Source of the DNA: CANMUM01 sp965263365
GTDB lineage: Bacteria > Pseudomonadota > Alphaproteobacteria > Rhodobacterales > Rhodobacteraceae
DNA: 64,000 bases
Assembly: GCA_965263365.1 (NCBI GenBank)
Contig: OZ253672.1
Coordinates: 620,001-684,000, forward strand
Direction: 5' to 3'
The position numbers were made by a program, and so were the translations under genes. Position 1 is the stretch's first letter. Every line of letters starts with the position of its first letter. The notes under the pieces were generated by a model that saw nothing but the letters and a program-made list of their open reading frames with translations, was not told where the DNA came from and made no database searches. Below, piece after piece: positions 8,114-17,389 of this stretch.

Positions 8114-8786
8114 ACAAAATACAATAATATTGACACGTACTCGTGAGTCTTCGGCGCAGATGATGGCTGATTTGAAAAGAGACGTTATAGTCGCGCCCGT
8201 TCGCCGTATCGAGTATTTTGATGATGTGGAGATTGATTGGGATTGGCCGGATTTGATTGTGTTGGCCTCAAAAAATTCATTGCGCGCACTTGAAAAAGCA
8301 CCGCGTTCGCTTGAGTTTTATGTCGTGGGTGCATCACTTAGTATCGCGATGAATGATCTTGGGTTTTCGAAGCTTACCAAGTTTGAAAATATGGCGAAGC
8401 TGATTGCCGCACTTCAGCATAAGAATAAGCGCATATTGCATCTCAGCGGCCGCCCTTTTACTTATGATCTAAGCAAATATGTGGAACTTAAGGAAGGGGA
8501 AATTCGCTCTGAGATCGTCTATCAAATGCACCATAGAGATTGGATTGAGGATGAAATTGATTCGATTAAGGAGGCTCAAAATTCTGTATTCCCTGTTTTT
8601 TCTGAAGAATCTGCGATATCGTTGAAGGTGAATATCAGTCGGTTAGAAAGTTTAGAAAACGTGCGCGTGGCCCCGTTTTCCCAGAAAATTTCCCATGTAT
8701 TTGCCGATTTACCAAAACTATGTGTTTTATCACCTCCTGAAAGTTCTCAAATGGATCTTATGATCGAATTGCTCTCAAACTTGTGA
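8088..8786 (+). CDS. hemD: uroporphyrinogen-III synthase
   Basis: 232 residues, a divergent HemD; it cyclises hydroxymethylbilane with inversion of ring D. Sequence signals are weak, as usual for the family: ILTRTRESSAQM at the N-terminus, LIVLASKNSLRALEKA, VVGASLS, the KNKRILHLSGR strand, YQMHHRDW, and a C-terminal PKLCVLSPPESSQM. The identification rests mainly on position directly behind hemC. The start is a GTG at 8088 inside hemC; a TTG at 8106 is an alternative. Its stop overlaps a possible GTG of the next frame. Confidence 0.85.
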   Translation: MGLQKFLGEQNTIILTRTRESSAQMMADLKRDVIVAPVRRIEYFDDVEIDWDWPDLIVLASKNSLRALEKAPRSLEFYVVGASLSIAMNDLGFSKLTKFENMAKLIAALQHKNKRILHLSGRPFTYDLSKYVELKEGEIRSEIVYQMHHRDWIEDEIDSIKEAQNSVFPVFSEESAISLKVNISRLESLENVRVAPFSQKISHVFADLPKLCVLSPPESSQMDLMIELLSNL

Positions 8787-8863
8787 AAAAACACATTAAG
8801 TTTGCTTGTTCTTCAGGCGGTCAATTGATAGGTTGTATTAGATATATGTATAACGGGAAGAAA

Positions 8864-10069
8864 ATGGCGCAAGCGAAAAACAATTCATCAAAGAATGCTC
8901 AAGCTTCGAAAAAAACGGGAACTTCAAAGAGCGTTCCGGCGGTTAAAAAGTCAGAATCTCAAGCTACGCATTCTGAAAAGACGGCGACAGTTTCAAAAGA
9001 CACGCCATCCAAAACGGCAAAAGATATGCAATCAACCCCAGCGAGTTCGCCACAAGCTCGCAAAGACTCAAAGAACTCTCCGGCAAGTGAATTCCAAAAA
9101 GATCGCGGTAAGCGCGGCCTTGGATTAGGGGGAGGCCTTGCCCTTTTGTTGGCAGGTGGCATTGGCGGCGTCGTTGCCGCGCCGCACGTTGCACCAATGA
9201 CACCGGAGCCAATTGCAAAATATTTGCAAGCGCCTTCCATCGTCGATATAAGTGCATTTGAAGAACAGACCACTGCGCTCAATACTGGCCTTGCTGATGT
9301 CCTAGGGCGTGTTGAAGAACTGGAACAAGCTAAGTCAAATGGTTCTACGGATGACGCGGTGCTTGCCGAAGTTCAAGAACAACTTCAGAGTTTTCAAACA
9401 GAAATCGACGAAAAGCTGACTTCAGCCGCTATTGTTGATGGCGAAATTGATTTGAGTGGAATTCAAGCAGAGATCGAGTCGCTGCGCGCGCAAAATGAGG
9501 AAATGCGTGCACAAATTGACACAGGCATGCAAGAAGCGACAGCGGAAGTTACGGCAGCGGAAGATCGCGTTCAGCTTGCCGAAGCGCGCGCAGCACTCAC
9601 CGACCTTAAGTTAGGTGTCGAAAGTGGCGGAGATGTTATCGGCGCGATAGGCGCACTTGAAGCAACAGGACTTGAAGTTCCTGAAGCGCTCGCGGGGGCA
9701 ACAGATGGCGTGATGTCAGTCGGCAAGCTTCAGGAAAGTTTTGGCGGGTTTGCCATTGAGGCAATTCGGGCGTCAATGCGCGCGACCTCTTCTGAGGGCC
9801 AAGGTTTTTTGAGCAGTTTAACGTCTCGCGTAAGTGCGTCTTTCGCCGGTCGATCGACAACGCCACAAGAAGGGTTTACGCCTGATGCGATATTATCGCG
9901 GGCGGAAGGCCATCTTCGTAATGCCGATATTTTGACTGCGCTTGAAGAGATGGAAGGCCTTCCGAGTGAAGCTCTTGAAGTTGTGCAGCCCTGGATAACG
10001 GATGCGCAAAAACGCCTCGACTACGATAATGCACTTGCAACGCTCGAAGCAAGTTTGGGACAAGAATAG
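8864..10069 (+). CDS. mitofilin-like inner membrane protein (COG4223)
   Basis: 401 residues from the chosen ATG. Order: a Lys/Ser/Thr/Ala-rich cytoplasmic tail (to about residue 85), one membrane helix (LGGGLALLLAGGIGGVVAA), a long coiled coil rich in Gln/Glu (about residues 120-250), and a helical C-terminal domain (SRAEGHLRNADILTALEEME). This is the alphaproteobacterial Mic60/mitofilin-related protein always found between hemD and hemY; it is thought to shape the inner membrane and to touch the outer membrane. The frame is open to a GTG at 8783 overlapping hemD, but ATG 8864 with GGGAAG in front gives the usual N-terminus. Confidence 0.82.
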   Translation: MAQAKNNSSKNAQASKKTGTSKSVPAVKKSESQATHSEKTATVSKDTPSKTAKDMQSTPASSPQARKDSKNSPASEFQKDRGKRGLGLGGGLALLLAGGIGGVVAAPHVAPMTPEPIAKYLQAPSIVDISAFEEQTTALNTGLADVLGRVEELEQAKSNGSTDDAVLAEVQEQLQSFQTEIDEKLTSAAIVDGEIDLSGIQAEIESLRAQNEEMRAQIDTGMQEATAEVTAAEDRVQLAEARAALTDLKLGVESGGDVIGAIGALEATGLEVPEALAGATDGVMSVGKLQESFGGFAIEAIRASMRATSSEGQGFLSSLTSRVSASFAGRSTTPQEGFTPDAILSRAEGHLRNADILTALEEMEGLPSEALEVVQPWITDAQKRLDYDNALATLEASLGQE

Positions 10070-10079
10070 GAATTAAATC

Positions 10080-11534
10080 ATGATTATGACACTCATTCGT
10101 TTGGTAACGTTGATGGCGATTGTGGGAGCAGTGGCTTTCGGATTTTATTGGTTGAGTGGGCTCGAAGGCGAAGTTTTGTTTCGTTTTGGCGAGCGTGAAA
10201 TTCCAGTGTCGCTTTTAAATGCTGTGATTGCACTCATTGTGCTTATGGTAGCGTTCTGGATATTTATCGAGCTTGTGCGGTTTGGTTTGGCAGTTATCTC
10301 ATTTATGATGGGTGATAAAAATGCCTTTAGTCGATATTTGCGTCGTCGTGCAAACCGTAAAGGTATGAATTCATTGAGTTTAGCTGTTGAATCGCTTGCG
10401 ACTGGTAATGGTAGAGCGGCACTTTCAAATGCTTATAAAGCCGACCGGTATCTTGAGCAGCCAGTACTCACCGGGCTACTTGTGGCGCAATCGGCCAAAG
10501 CTGCGGACCGTCCTAAAGAAGCTGAGGCGGCATACCGAAAGGTTCTCGAGAGTGGAAAAGGGCGCTTTGCGGCTATTCGGGGTCTGATGCACGATAAACT
10601 TGTGGCAGGTGACAAACAAAAGGCGCTTAAACTTGCCGAAAAAGCGATTGCTTTGAAGCCAAATGACATCGAGACTGTGAACGCACTTTTTGAACTTCAA
10701 GTCGATGAAAAAGATTGGGAAGGCGCGCGTAAGACGCTTCGTTCTAAGACGAAGTTGGAAAAATTACCTTCAGATTTTGTGTCACGTCGTGAAGCTGTGA
10801 TGGCACTTTGTGAAGCCAAAGCGGTTGACCAAGATGCGGAAAAAGAGCGCTATTCGGATCGTGTGATGCTGTCAAATCGGCTTGCGCCAAATCTTGTGCC
10901 AGCGGCCGTGCTTGCAGCAAAAACTAAGGCTGAAGCTGGTGATGTGCGAGGCGCGGACCGTGTACTGGTGAAAGCTTGGAATGCAGAACCGCATCCTGAC
11001 ATCTCGAAAGCCTATGCCGAACTTTCGCCCAACGAAACGCCCGAGGAGCGTTTGAAACGTTTTCGTGTGTTAACAAAGCGTCAATCTAAGCATCCTGAAA
11101 CGCGGATGTTGTTGGCTGAATTACTATTGGCTGTTGAAGATTTCCCTGGAGCGCGTCGCGCCTTGGGCGATGTTGAGGAACTAAGCGAAACTTCGCGCTC
11201 GCTATCGATATTGGCAGCGATCGAACACGGCGAGGGAGCCGATAGCGCAATCGTTCGGGCATATTTGGCACGTGCGGCTAATGCTTCGCGCGGCCCGCAG
11301 TGGGTATGCAATCATTGTGGTCACGTTCATTCTGAGTGGGTTTCAGATTGTATAAATTGCGAGCGCTTTGATACGCTTGATTGGAAATTACCTCCCGAAG
11401 CTAAAGATGATCATCGTGGATTAGGTGTGCTGATGCCACTTCTTGATGTTGATAAAAGTGAGAGCAAAGATCAAGAAGCGAAAGATATTGAAAAGTCTGA
11501 AATTGTCGAAGCAACTGTGATCGAGGATGCGTGA
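10080..11534 (+). CDS. hemY: HemY N-terminal domain / TPR protein
   Basis: 484 residues. Two membrane helices at the N-terminus (about 4-23 and 40-75), then TPR-like helices (AEAAYRKVLESGKGRFAAIRGL; ALKLAEKAIALKPNDIETVNAL) and a C-terminal zinc ribbon WVCNHCGHVH...DCINCERF with four cysteines. This is the HemY of the hemCD-mitofilin-hemY cluster, a membrane protein of unresolved function linked to late haem synthesis; it is not the protoporphyrinogen oxidase also called HemY. It follows 10 bases behind the mitofilin gene with AGGAATT before the ATG. Confidence 0.88.
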   Translation: MIMTLIRLVTLMAIVGAVAFGFYWLSGLEGEVLFRFGEREIPVSLLNAVIALIVLMVAFWIFIELVRFGLAVISFMMGDKNAFSRYLRRRANRKGMNSLSLAVESLATGNGRAALSNAYKADRYLEQPVLTGLLVAQSAKAADRPKEAEAAYRKVLESGKGRFAAIRGLMHDKLVAGDKQKALKLAEKAIALKPNDIETVNALFELQVDEKDWEGARKTLRSKTKLEKLPSDFVSRREAVMALCEAKAVDQDAEKERYSDRVMLSNRLAPNLVPAAVLAAKTKAEAGDVRGADRVLVKAWNAEPHPDISKAYAELSPNETPEERLKRFRVLTKRQSKHPETRMLLAELLLAVEDFPGARRALGDVEELSETSRSLSILAAIEHGEGADSAIVRAYLARAANASRGPQWVCNHCGHVHSEWVSDCINCERFDTLDWKLPPEAKDDHRGLGVLMPLLDVDKSESKDQEAKDIEKSEIVEATVIEDA

Positions 11535-11681
11535 TAATTTAAATACTCAGTCACTGCCTCGGTAAAGGTTTGCCCCGCTTTTCAAAATGACCTTCATTAC
11601 GAATAGAAATGTGAATTGGGTGATTTAAGAAAATACCTCGTATTCTAGAGCATATGAAAATAGGTAAGTTTAGCGCGAAAA

Positions 11682-12794
11682 TTAAAAGCTATTAATTTGG
11701 ATCGCGCCTGAACTTTCTGCAAAATACAAAAAACCAAATGCCAAAAGAGCCAGCATGATCGCGAATAAAACGATCTTGATGATTGAGTATGGGCGTTCGC
11801 CAGAAATTCTTCCTGTTTGACCGTTAATCAAGCAGCGATAGGTTTTGCCACGAAATTTATAGGCGATCGTATAGACGGGTAACAAAATATGTTTGAAGCT
11901 TAGCGTTCCCATTTGGGTGCGCATATCGTGAATTCGCTGACGGTCGCCGCCAATATCGAACTTAACATCTCGGGTGATCACTTGTTGCATTTTGAACTGG
12001 GCTTGTTGCCAACCTTCATCAAGAGAGACCGAATAGGCTTCTGCCCGAAAACCGGCTAAAAATTCAGGATTGTAGGGCTCTAGGTCACCGAGATCATAAG
12101 GTTTAATGTCATTGGTAAAGCGACTTGGCAAAGATTTCGAGGCAATCACAAGCACGTCATCAAAAAAACGACGCACCCGTCCTTTCGCGTTACGCCACCT
12201 TACTTTTGGCACACGCCGCCGATTTTTTCCACTGCCGACTGTGATGTAGTAAACGTTCCCGCGCTGTCCGCGATAATCGGTTTGAGTTTGGGCATCAAAA
12301 GTCCAAAAAGGCATATATACACCCTGCATGGCCTTGCCTTTTCGGGCGTATTGGGAAAGGCCTGAAGGGGCAAACCAACGACGTTTTAACCACTCTCCAA
12401 GAATATCTCGAGCCTGTTTTTGATTGATCTGAAATGGGACAACACCTTTGGGTTTAAATTGGCGATGTGACCCTGTATCAATAACCACTGGAGAAGCGCA
12501 GTAAGCACATTCCTTTGAATGGTCAAGGTCTCTGAACTCGATTTGTGCGCCGCAATTATTACAATTGGTAACCTTAATTGTTTCGTAAGCGTCTTCTTCG
12601 ATTTGAGATTCAAGTGCCTTGCGCAAATCAAGTTCAGCGAGCTGCCAACTCTGCCTTGATTGCAATATTTCTTCGGTGTGCCCACAATGATCACAAACAA
12701 GTTGGCCCTGATTGGGATTATAGCGTAAATCTGCGCCGCAAACTTCACAAGGGAAACGGTGTTCAGACTGCGGGGCTTTCATTTCACTGGACAT
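11682..12794 (-). CDS. zinc-ribbon membrane protein of the SPFH/TelA cluster
   Basis: 370 residues with two N-terminal zinc ribbons (CEVCGADLRY...CDHCG and CNNCGAQIEF...CAYCASP), a middle domain with a YxPFWTFDAQTQTDYRGQRG motif, and a single C-terminal membrane helix (about 345-362). Homologues are often labelled primosomal-protein-like or TFIIB-type zinc ribbon; there is no helicase domain, so that label is misleading. It lies 22 bases behind the SPFH gene, and such pairs recur in bacteria. Role unknown; envelope stress is a reasonable guess from the company it keeps. Confidence 0.75.
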   Translation of the reverse strand: MSSEMKAPQSEHRFPCEVCGADLRYNPNQGQLVCDHCGHTEEILQSRQSWQLAELDLRKALESQIEEDAYETIKVTNCNNCGAQIEFRDLDHSKECAYCASPVVIDTGSHRQFKPKGVVPFQINQKQARDILGEWLKRRWFAPSGLSQYARKGKAMQGVYMPFWTFDAQTQTDYRGQRGNVYYITVGSGKNRRRVPKVRWRNAKGRVRRFFDDVLVIASKSLPSRFTNDIKPYDLGDLEPYNPEFLAGFRAEAYSVSLDEGWQQAQFKMQQVITRDVKFDIGGDRQRIHDMRTQMGTLSFKHILLPVYTIAYKFRGKTYRCLINGQTGRISGERPYSIIKIVLFAIMLALLAFGFLYFAESSGAIQINSF

Positions 12795-12816
12795 CGAAAA
12801 AACCGTATGCTTTCAG

Positions 12817-13935
12817 CTAGCTCTTTGGTAGTGGCGGGGGAGATACGGTAAAGAGCTTTGCCAATTCGTTGACGTTTCCTGCTTCTTTCCAGCCGTCTAA
12901 TCCTTCTGTCCATGCTAGGGTTTCGCGCGTTATTTTCTTCTCGGTGACCATTCTTCCCAAATCAGCCTTTGAGTAAGGACCTTGTGCTTTGCCATTTAGC
13001 GCCACGTGCCAAGCGTGCTCAACAGGAGGAGGGGGGAGGTCTTGTGCAACTGCGTTTGATGTGACTTGTGGAATTGCACCCCAAGGACCTTGGAGCGTAT
13101 TTTGTTGCATCATAGCAAGACCCAAACCTGCGCCGATACCTGCACTCATTCCACCCGATGCATTTGATCCCTCGATGGTCATGCCTTCTGCAGCCTGATA
13201 AGACATGTATTGGTTGAGATCGCCAACAATCCCCATTGAAGTGCGCTTGTCGAGCATTTCTTCAACTTTGGGAGGTAGGGAAATATTTTCAATGTAAAAA
13301 CTGGGCAGAGAGAGCCCGTATTCTCCAATCGAAGGTGCAATTGCGTTCGACAAAATGTGAGCGAGCTCAGGAGTGTTCGCCGCCATGTCAAGCACGGGTA
13401 TTCCAGAGCGTGCGATCGCCACCTGAATTTGCGAAACGATGACGTTGCGAATTTGATAACTGATTTCATCAGCCGTAAATTCGCCGTCAGTCCCGACCAC
13501 TTCGACGAGAAAACGTGCAGGATCTGATATGCGAATTTCATAGGTTCCAAATGCGCGAATTCGTACAGGACCGAACTCGGGATCTCGGCACATTATTGGA
13601 TTTTTAGTGCCCCATTTCAAATTGGAAATTCGCGTTGTGTTAATAAAATAAATTTCTGATTTGAAAGGCGATTTAAACCCATGATTCCAGTGCTGAAGCG
13701 TTGTCATGATGGGCATATTGTTGGTTTCGAGCATATAAAGCCCGGGCGTGAAGACATCGGCAATTTGACCTTCATGGACAAAAACAGCCGCTTGACCTTC
13801 GCGAACGGTGAGTTTAGCGCCGTACTTAATTTCATGTCCTTCGCGCTCAAACCGCCAAACCATTGTGTCTTGAGTGTCATCAGTCCACTCGATGACATCG
13901 ATGAATTCACCCGATAGAAAATCAAAAATTGGCAT
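12817..13935 (-). CDS. SPFH (YdjI/band-7 type) protein with C-terminal GYF_2 domain
   Basis: 372 residues. The N-terminal two thirds form an SPFH domain of the YdjI/virion-core type (KYGAKLTVREGQAAVFVHEG, FTPGLYMLETNN, VRIRAFGTYEIRI, LPSFYIENISLPPKVEEML); a Gly/Met-rich linker follows (GGMSAGIGAGLGLAMMQQ), then a GYF_2 domain (WHVALNGKAQGPYSKADLG). SPFH proteins oligomerise on membranes; GYF_2 probably binds proline-rich partners. The start ATG 13935 has GGAGTG before it; an upstream in-frame start would add nine residues without a site. It probably acts with the zinc-ribbon protein downstream. Confidence 0.85.
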   Translation of the reverse strand: MPIFDFLSGEFIDVIEWTDDTQDTMVWRFEREGHEIKYGAKLTVREGQAAVFVHEGQIADVFTPGLYMLETNNMPIMTTLQHWNHGFKSPFKSEIYFINTTRISNLKWGTKNPIMCRDPEFGPVRIRAFGTYEIRISDPARFLVEVVGTDGEFTADEISYQIRNVIVSQIQVAIARSGIPVLDMAANTPELAHILSNAIAPSIGEYGLSLPSFYIENISLPPKVEEMLDKRTSMGIVGDLNQYMSYQAAEGMTIEGSNASGGMSAGIGAGLGLAMMQQNTLQGPWGAIPQVTSNAVAQDLPPPPVEHAWHVALNGKAQGPYSKADLGRMVTEKKITRETLAWTEGLDGWKEAGNVNELAKLFTVSPPPLPKS

Positions 13936-14081
13936 TGGTTTCACTCCATATTTTGTGCGCAAAGGTAAATTTCGTTCAAATTATGCGCTTTTTCACGTTA
14001 TTCATTAAGGATAATCAAAGCATTAAATCGCCAGTCCAACAGGAAACTTAGTTACATTACTGATGAACTGGCTGCACCTGA

Positions 14082-15266
14082 TCACGAGGCGTTTTCTGCT
14101 TTTGTTGCTGTTTCGACCTCTTCTTGTTTCGCTTTAGCTGCCGCAAGCGTTTGCTTAAGCTCTTGTTCAAGTGTAACGAGCTCTGCTTCGGCGGCTGCGC
14201 GTTTAGCTTTGCCTTCGTCAGCAATTCGTAAGCTGTCTTCGATCGTGCCAATCAATTCGGCATGTGACTTTTTGATTGCCTCGATATCGAAGATACCGCG
14301 CTCCATTTCTTCGCGTATTTCGGCGTTAGCGGTCCGCAGATTTTCTGCATTCTTTGTCAAAAGATCGTTTGTGAGATCGTTTGCAGACTTAACAGTGCTT
14401 GCGGCTTCACGCGAACGGTGAATGGTTACGGCTTGTGCAAGCTGAGTTTCCCAAAGAGGGACCGTATTGACCAGTGTTGAGTTAATTTTTGTAACAAGCG
14501 ATTTGTCATTTTCTTGCACCAAACGAATGGAGGGAAGTGACTGCATCGTAACTTGGCGTGTGAGTTTAAGGTCATGAACTCGGCGCTCAAGGTCATCTCG
14601 CGCGGCACGCAGATCTCGCAATTCTTGGGCGACGATTATGGCTTTGCCTTCGGCAGCCTTTTCAACTTTCGTAGCGAGTGCTGGGATGTCCTTTGTGTCC
14701 AGCTGAGACAATTTCACCTCGCCAGCAGCTATATAGAGTTCAAGCTCATGATAAAAATCAAGTGTCTTCTCATAGAGCACATCGAGTGATTTAATATCTT
14801 TGAGTAGGGTGTGCTCATGTTCAAGCAACTCATCTGAAATTTTGTCGATCTGGCCTTGAACAGTTTCGAAACGCGCCATGAAGTCATGAATGGGCTCTGC
14901 GCGCCCAAGTAGCTTTTGCCACCAAGATAGCTTGTAGTTTGGATCGAGTTCTTTGAATGAGAATCCGCGAAGCGTGCCAACCATTGAACGTAACGAACTT
15001 CCTGCTGGGCCAACATCTTTGTTGCGTACACCCGCAAGCATGGCCTGTGAAATTTCTTGCAATTCAGCCTGTGCGCTCGATCCAAAGGCGATGATGGATT
15101 GCGTTGAGCTCATATCAAGCTCCTTAACGCGACTATTAATCGCAGTTGTTTGCTTCTTATCGGCAGTCTCAATCGTAATCAGTTCGCCCTTTACTTCTGG
15201 TAAAGTTACATTGGTTACATCTGAAAGTTGATCAGTAAGTGTTTGAAGTCGTTCTGCTTTATTCAT
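14082..15266 (-). CDS. TelA-family toxic anion resistance protein
   Basis: 394 residues, mostly helical and coiled coil, with the TelA core: SSLRSMVGTLRGFSFKEL, WWQKLLGRAEPIHDFMARF, LDVLYEKTLDFYHELELYI, RQVTMQSLPSIRLVQENDK and LVTKINSTLVNTVPLWETQ. TelA proteins are associated with tellurite and other toxic-anion or cell-envelope stress; the biochemical activity is unknown. Its ATG overlaps the XpaC stop by 4 bases, so the two are translationally coupled, the usual TelA-XpaC partnership. A 146-base gap separates it from the SPFH gene on the same strand. Confidence 0.88.
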   Translation of the reverse strand: MNKAERLQTLTDQLSDVTNVTLPEVKGELITIETADKKQTTAINSRVKELDMSSTQSIIAFGSSAQAELQEISQAMLAGVRNKDVGPAGSSLRSMVGTLRGFSFKELDPNYKLSWWQKLLGRAEPIHDFMARFETVQGQIDKISDELLEHEHTLLKDIKSLDVLYEKTLDFYHELELYIAAGEVKLSQLDTKDIPALATKVEKAAEGKAIIVAQELRDLRAARDDLERRVHDLKLTRQVTMQSLPSIRLVQENDKSLVTKINSTLVNTVPLWETQLAQAVTIHRSREAASTVKSANDLTNDLLTKNAENLRTANAEIREEMERGIFDIEAIKKSHAELIGTIEDSLRIADEGKAKRAAAEAELVTLEQELKQTLAAAKAKQEEVETATKAENAS

Positions 15267-16156
15267 AGTGTTTCCTCCTTGGAAATTTTGATACCTTCAA
15301 GCTCGAGACGTTCGCGTAAAACATCAATTTCCACATCGAGTTCGCTGCGTTTGTCTTCAAGCAATAGTTGAGATTTTTGACGAAATCCCGCGTCCAATTC
15401 TCTCACCAGACTTTGATACTTTTCGAGGGGTTCGCCCATTTGCTGGGTTTGGGGTAGATTTAAAAATTGTGATGTCGCATCACGAGCACCTTTCAAGTAA
15501 ACGCCCAAGTAACGCCGGGTTGCGCGATATTCGCCTGGGTTTTGCTCAATTTGCGCGAATACCTCTTCAGCACTTAAGGCAAAATTTTCAATATCGAGTG
15601 TCAGGCGGCGGTCTTTAATTCCAGTGGCCATCGCACGAATTTCATCAAGCATGTTCTGTGCGCGTTCAATCGCTTCTGCTGCACGCGAGGCTTCATGTTG
15701 ATTAACTCCTGAAAGTCCTTTTGATCGCATTGGATCCAAACCAAAGCTCATAATCATACCCGCGGTTGCGATTATGCCCACGCCCAACCCTGCAAATGCA
15801 GTGTCAATTCCGCTCATTACGCCGGTGCATGCAACGCCCGCACCCATCATTATGGCGGCTATTAATTTGCGCGGCAAAGCTGGTGCGCGCGCGATGGCAC
15901 GGCTATGATACTCACCTTCGGCGTAAAGACCTTCTTGAACGATATGGCTTGCCCCGTAAATGAGTCCAGCTGAAAGAAGTCCTAATATTGCGCTTAGAAT
16001 ACTTCCGTCCACAATTGACAAAAGACCCGCGATGGCGATCGGAATCGCAAAATATCGATAGATTCGGGCGCGCGAGATCAATTTCTTATTGATGTGTGCG
16101 CTGACACGATCCTGCCCTTTTTGGGGGCTATATTTTCCGCCATATCTTTGGTTCAT
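15263..16156 (-). CDS. XpaC-like membrane protein
   Basis: 297 residues: two pairs of hydrophobic helices near the N-terminus (about 36-75 and 95-137) followed by a long helical domain with SRAAEAIERAQNMLDEIRAMA, TRRYLGVYLKGARDATSQF and a coiled-coil end. This is the XpaC (5-bromo-4-chloroindolyl phosphate hydrolysis) family, which regularly precedes telA; the name reflects an old Bacillus phenotype and not a known enzyme activity. First gene of the xpaC-telA pair. Confidence 0.78.
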   Translation of the reverse strand: MNQRYGGKYSPQKGQDRVSAHINKKLISRARIYRYFAIPIAIAGLLSIVDGSILSAILGLLSAGLIYGASHIVQEGLYAEGEYHSRAIARAPALPRKLIAAIMMGAGVACTGVMSGIDTAFAGLGVGIIATAGMIMSFGLDPMRSKGLSGVNQHEASRAAEAIERAQNMLDEIRAMATGIKDRRLTLDIENFALSAEEVFAQIEQNPGEYRATRRYLGVYLKGARDATSQFLNLPQTQQMGEPLEKYQSLVRELDAGFRQKSQLLLEDKRSELDVEIDVLRERLELEGIKISKEETL

Positions 16157-16363
16157 GAAAAAAACCTTGCGATCGCGTAAACCAGTGACGCAAGAACCAT
16201 ATAGTGCCCAAATTTGGAAACTGTTGACGTTTTCATCCCCTTAAGTCCATTCTATCTTATAGCTATAATGTGGCCATTATATTACAAAATTGCAACATTT
16301 TTGCGAATTTTTGAGCTGATTTTGAGTATATAATCTAAATTATCGTCTTGATTAAAATGATTT

Positions 16364-16390
16364 GCCCGCACGATTTGGTAACATGCGGGC
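16364..16390 (-). terminator. hairpin downstream of terC
   Basis: GCCCGCA (16364-16370) and TGCGGGC (16384-16390) form a perfect 7-pair GC-rich stem around a 13-base loop, 13 bases after the terC stop. On the minus strand the following AAATCATTTT tract is only moderately T-rich, so it is a plausible but not ideal terminator. Confidence 0.45.
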
Positions 16391-16402
16391 AGATTTTTGT
16401 TG

Positions 16403-17230
16403 TTAGTGAGAGCTTGTGGTTTTTCCCGCACGAATTTTGTCTAGCTTTCGTTGATAGCGAGACTGCACAACTTCAACCATAAACAACACGGCAATCGAGA
16501 AGTAGAAGGTTGTTTTTGCAAGGGGTTCGATGGGGTGCCCAAATAATTTGAGATGACCCAAATGACCACCTTCGCCGAGCAGTGAAACACCAACGATCAA
16601 GAGTACGAAAAGACCAAGGACTTCGTACATACGATTTTTTTCCAAGAAACGCGCAAAGCCATCTGCGATTAAGAACATCGCAAGACCCGATAAGATGATG
16701 CCGGCCGCCATAACTTCAAAGACTTTTGAAATTGCCATGGCTGTCAAAGTACTATCAAATGAGAACACAAGGTTCATAATCAATATGTTGATCATGACCC
16801 GCATTGCTGACGAGTGTTTATTTTCGTGGTCGGAGTGGAGATCATCAACAGAAAGCATATGTGATATTTCTTTAATCGCGGTATACATAAGGAATGCGCC
16901 ACCAACGATAAAGACAAGAACTTGTAAATTAAAATCACCTTGGATCCAATCCACTGGCAAGTTTAAGTTGAAATGATCGCCACCTGAGCCGTTGATAGAA
17001 AAAAACGGCTTTTGAAAGCGAGCAAGCATAATGATGGTGAGCCACAATAGTATAATTCTGAGTATCACGGCCCAAATAATACCTTGTTTGCGCAAACGTT
17101 CTTGCTGTCCAATCGGACCGCGATTGGCCTCTATCGAAATATATAGAAGATTGTCAAATCCTAATATCATCTCAAGGATAAATATGACGAGTAGATGCCA
17201 GGCATTATCAAGTGTTAAGAGATCGGCCAT
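16403..17230 (-). CDS. TerC-family integral membrane protein
   Basis: 275 residues with about seven hydrophobic helices. The TerC signatures are clear: EMILGFDNLLYISI with the acidic pair in the first helix, and the repeat of it, NLVFSFDSTLTAMAIS, in the second half; also LIADGFARFLEKNRMYEVLGLFVL. TerC proteins (Alx, MeeF, YceF types) are linked to manganese efflux, metal loading of exported proteins and tellurite resistance. It is on the same strand as xpaC-telA with a 246-base gap and its own terminator-like hairpin, so it may be separately transcribed. Confidence 0.88.
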   Translation of the reverse strand: MADLLTLDNAWHLLVIFILEMILGFDNLLYISIEANRGPIGQQERLRKQGIIWAVILRIILLWLTIIMLARFQKPFFSINGSGGDHFNLNLPVDWIQGDFNLQVLVFIVGGAFLMYTAIKEISHMLSVDDLHSDHENKHSSAMRVMINILIMNLVFSFDSTLTAMAISKVFEVMAAGIILSGLAMFLIADGFARFLEKNRMYEVLGLFVLLIVGVSLLGEGGHLGHLKLFGHPIEPLAKTTFYFSIAVLFMVEVVQSRYQRKLDKIRAGKTTSSH

Positions 17231-17335
17231 TTATGTTCTCCGAATAAGTTAAAATTTATCAAGCCAAGCAATAGAGCAACACGATAATAAAAAAAACCCC
17301 TTTCACCTATGATTTATAATGAAGCATGCGTTGCC

Positions 17336-17368
17336 AAAAAAACGCTTCGCAAAATTACGAAGCGTTTT
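17336..17368 (-). terminator. rho-independent terminator of the gatCA-lipoprotein operon
   Basis: AAAACGCTTCG (17339-17349) and CGAAGCGTTTT (17358-17368) pair perfectly around an 8-base loop; on the minus strand the stem is followed by a run of seven T. It lies about 20 bases after the lipoprotein stop. Confidence 0.8.
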
Positions 17369-17389
17369 GAAATAAAATTTAAATATTCT

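Noticed and set aside
8959..9282. Antisense frames opposite the mitofilin-like gene
   Set aside because: Shadows of a low-complexity, Ala/Lys-rich coding region; no ribosome-binding site or family.
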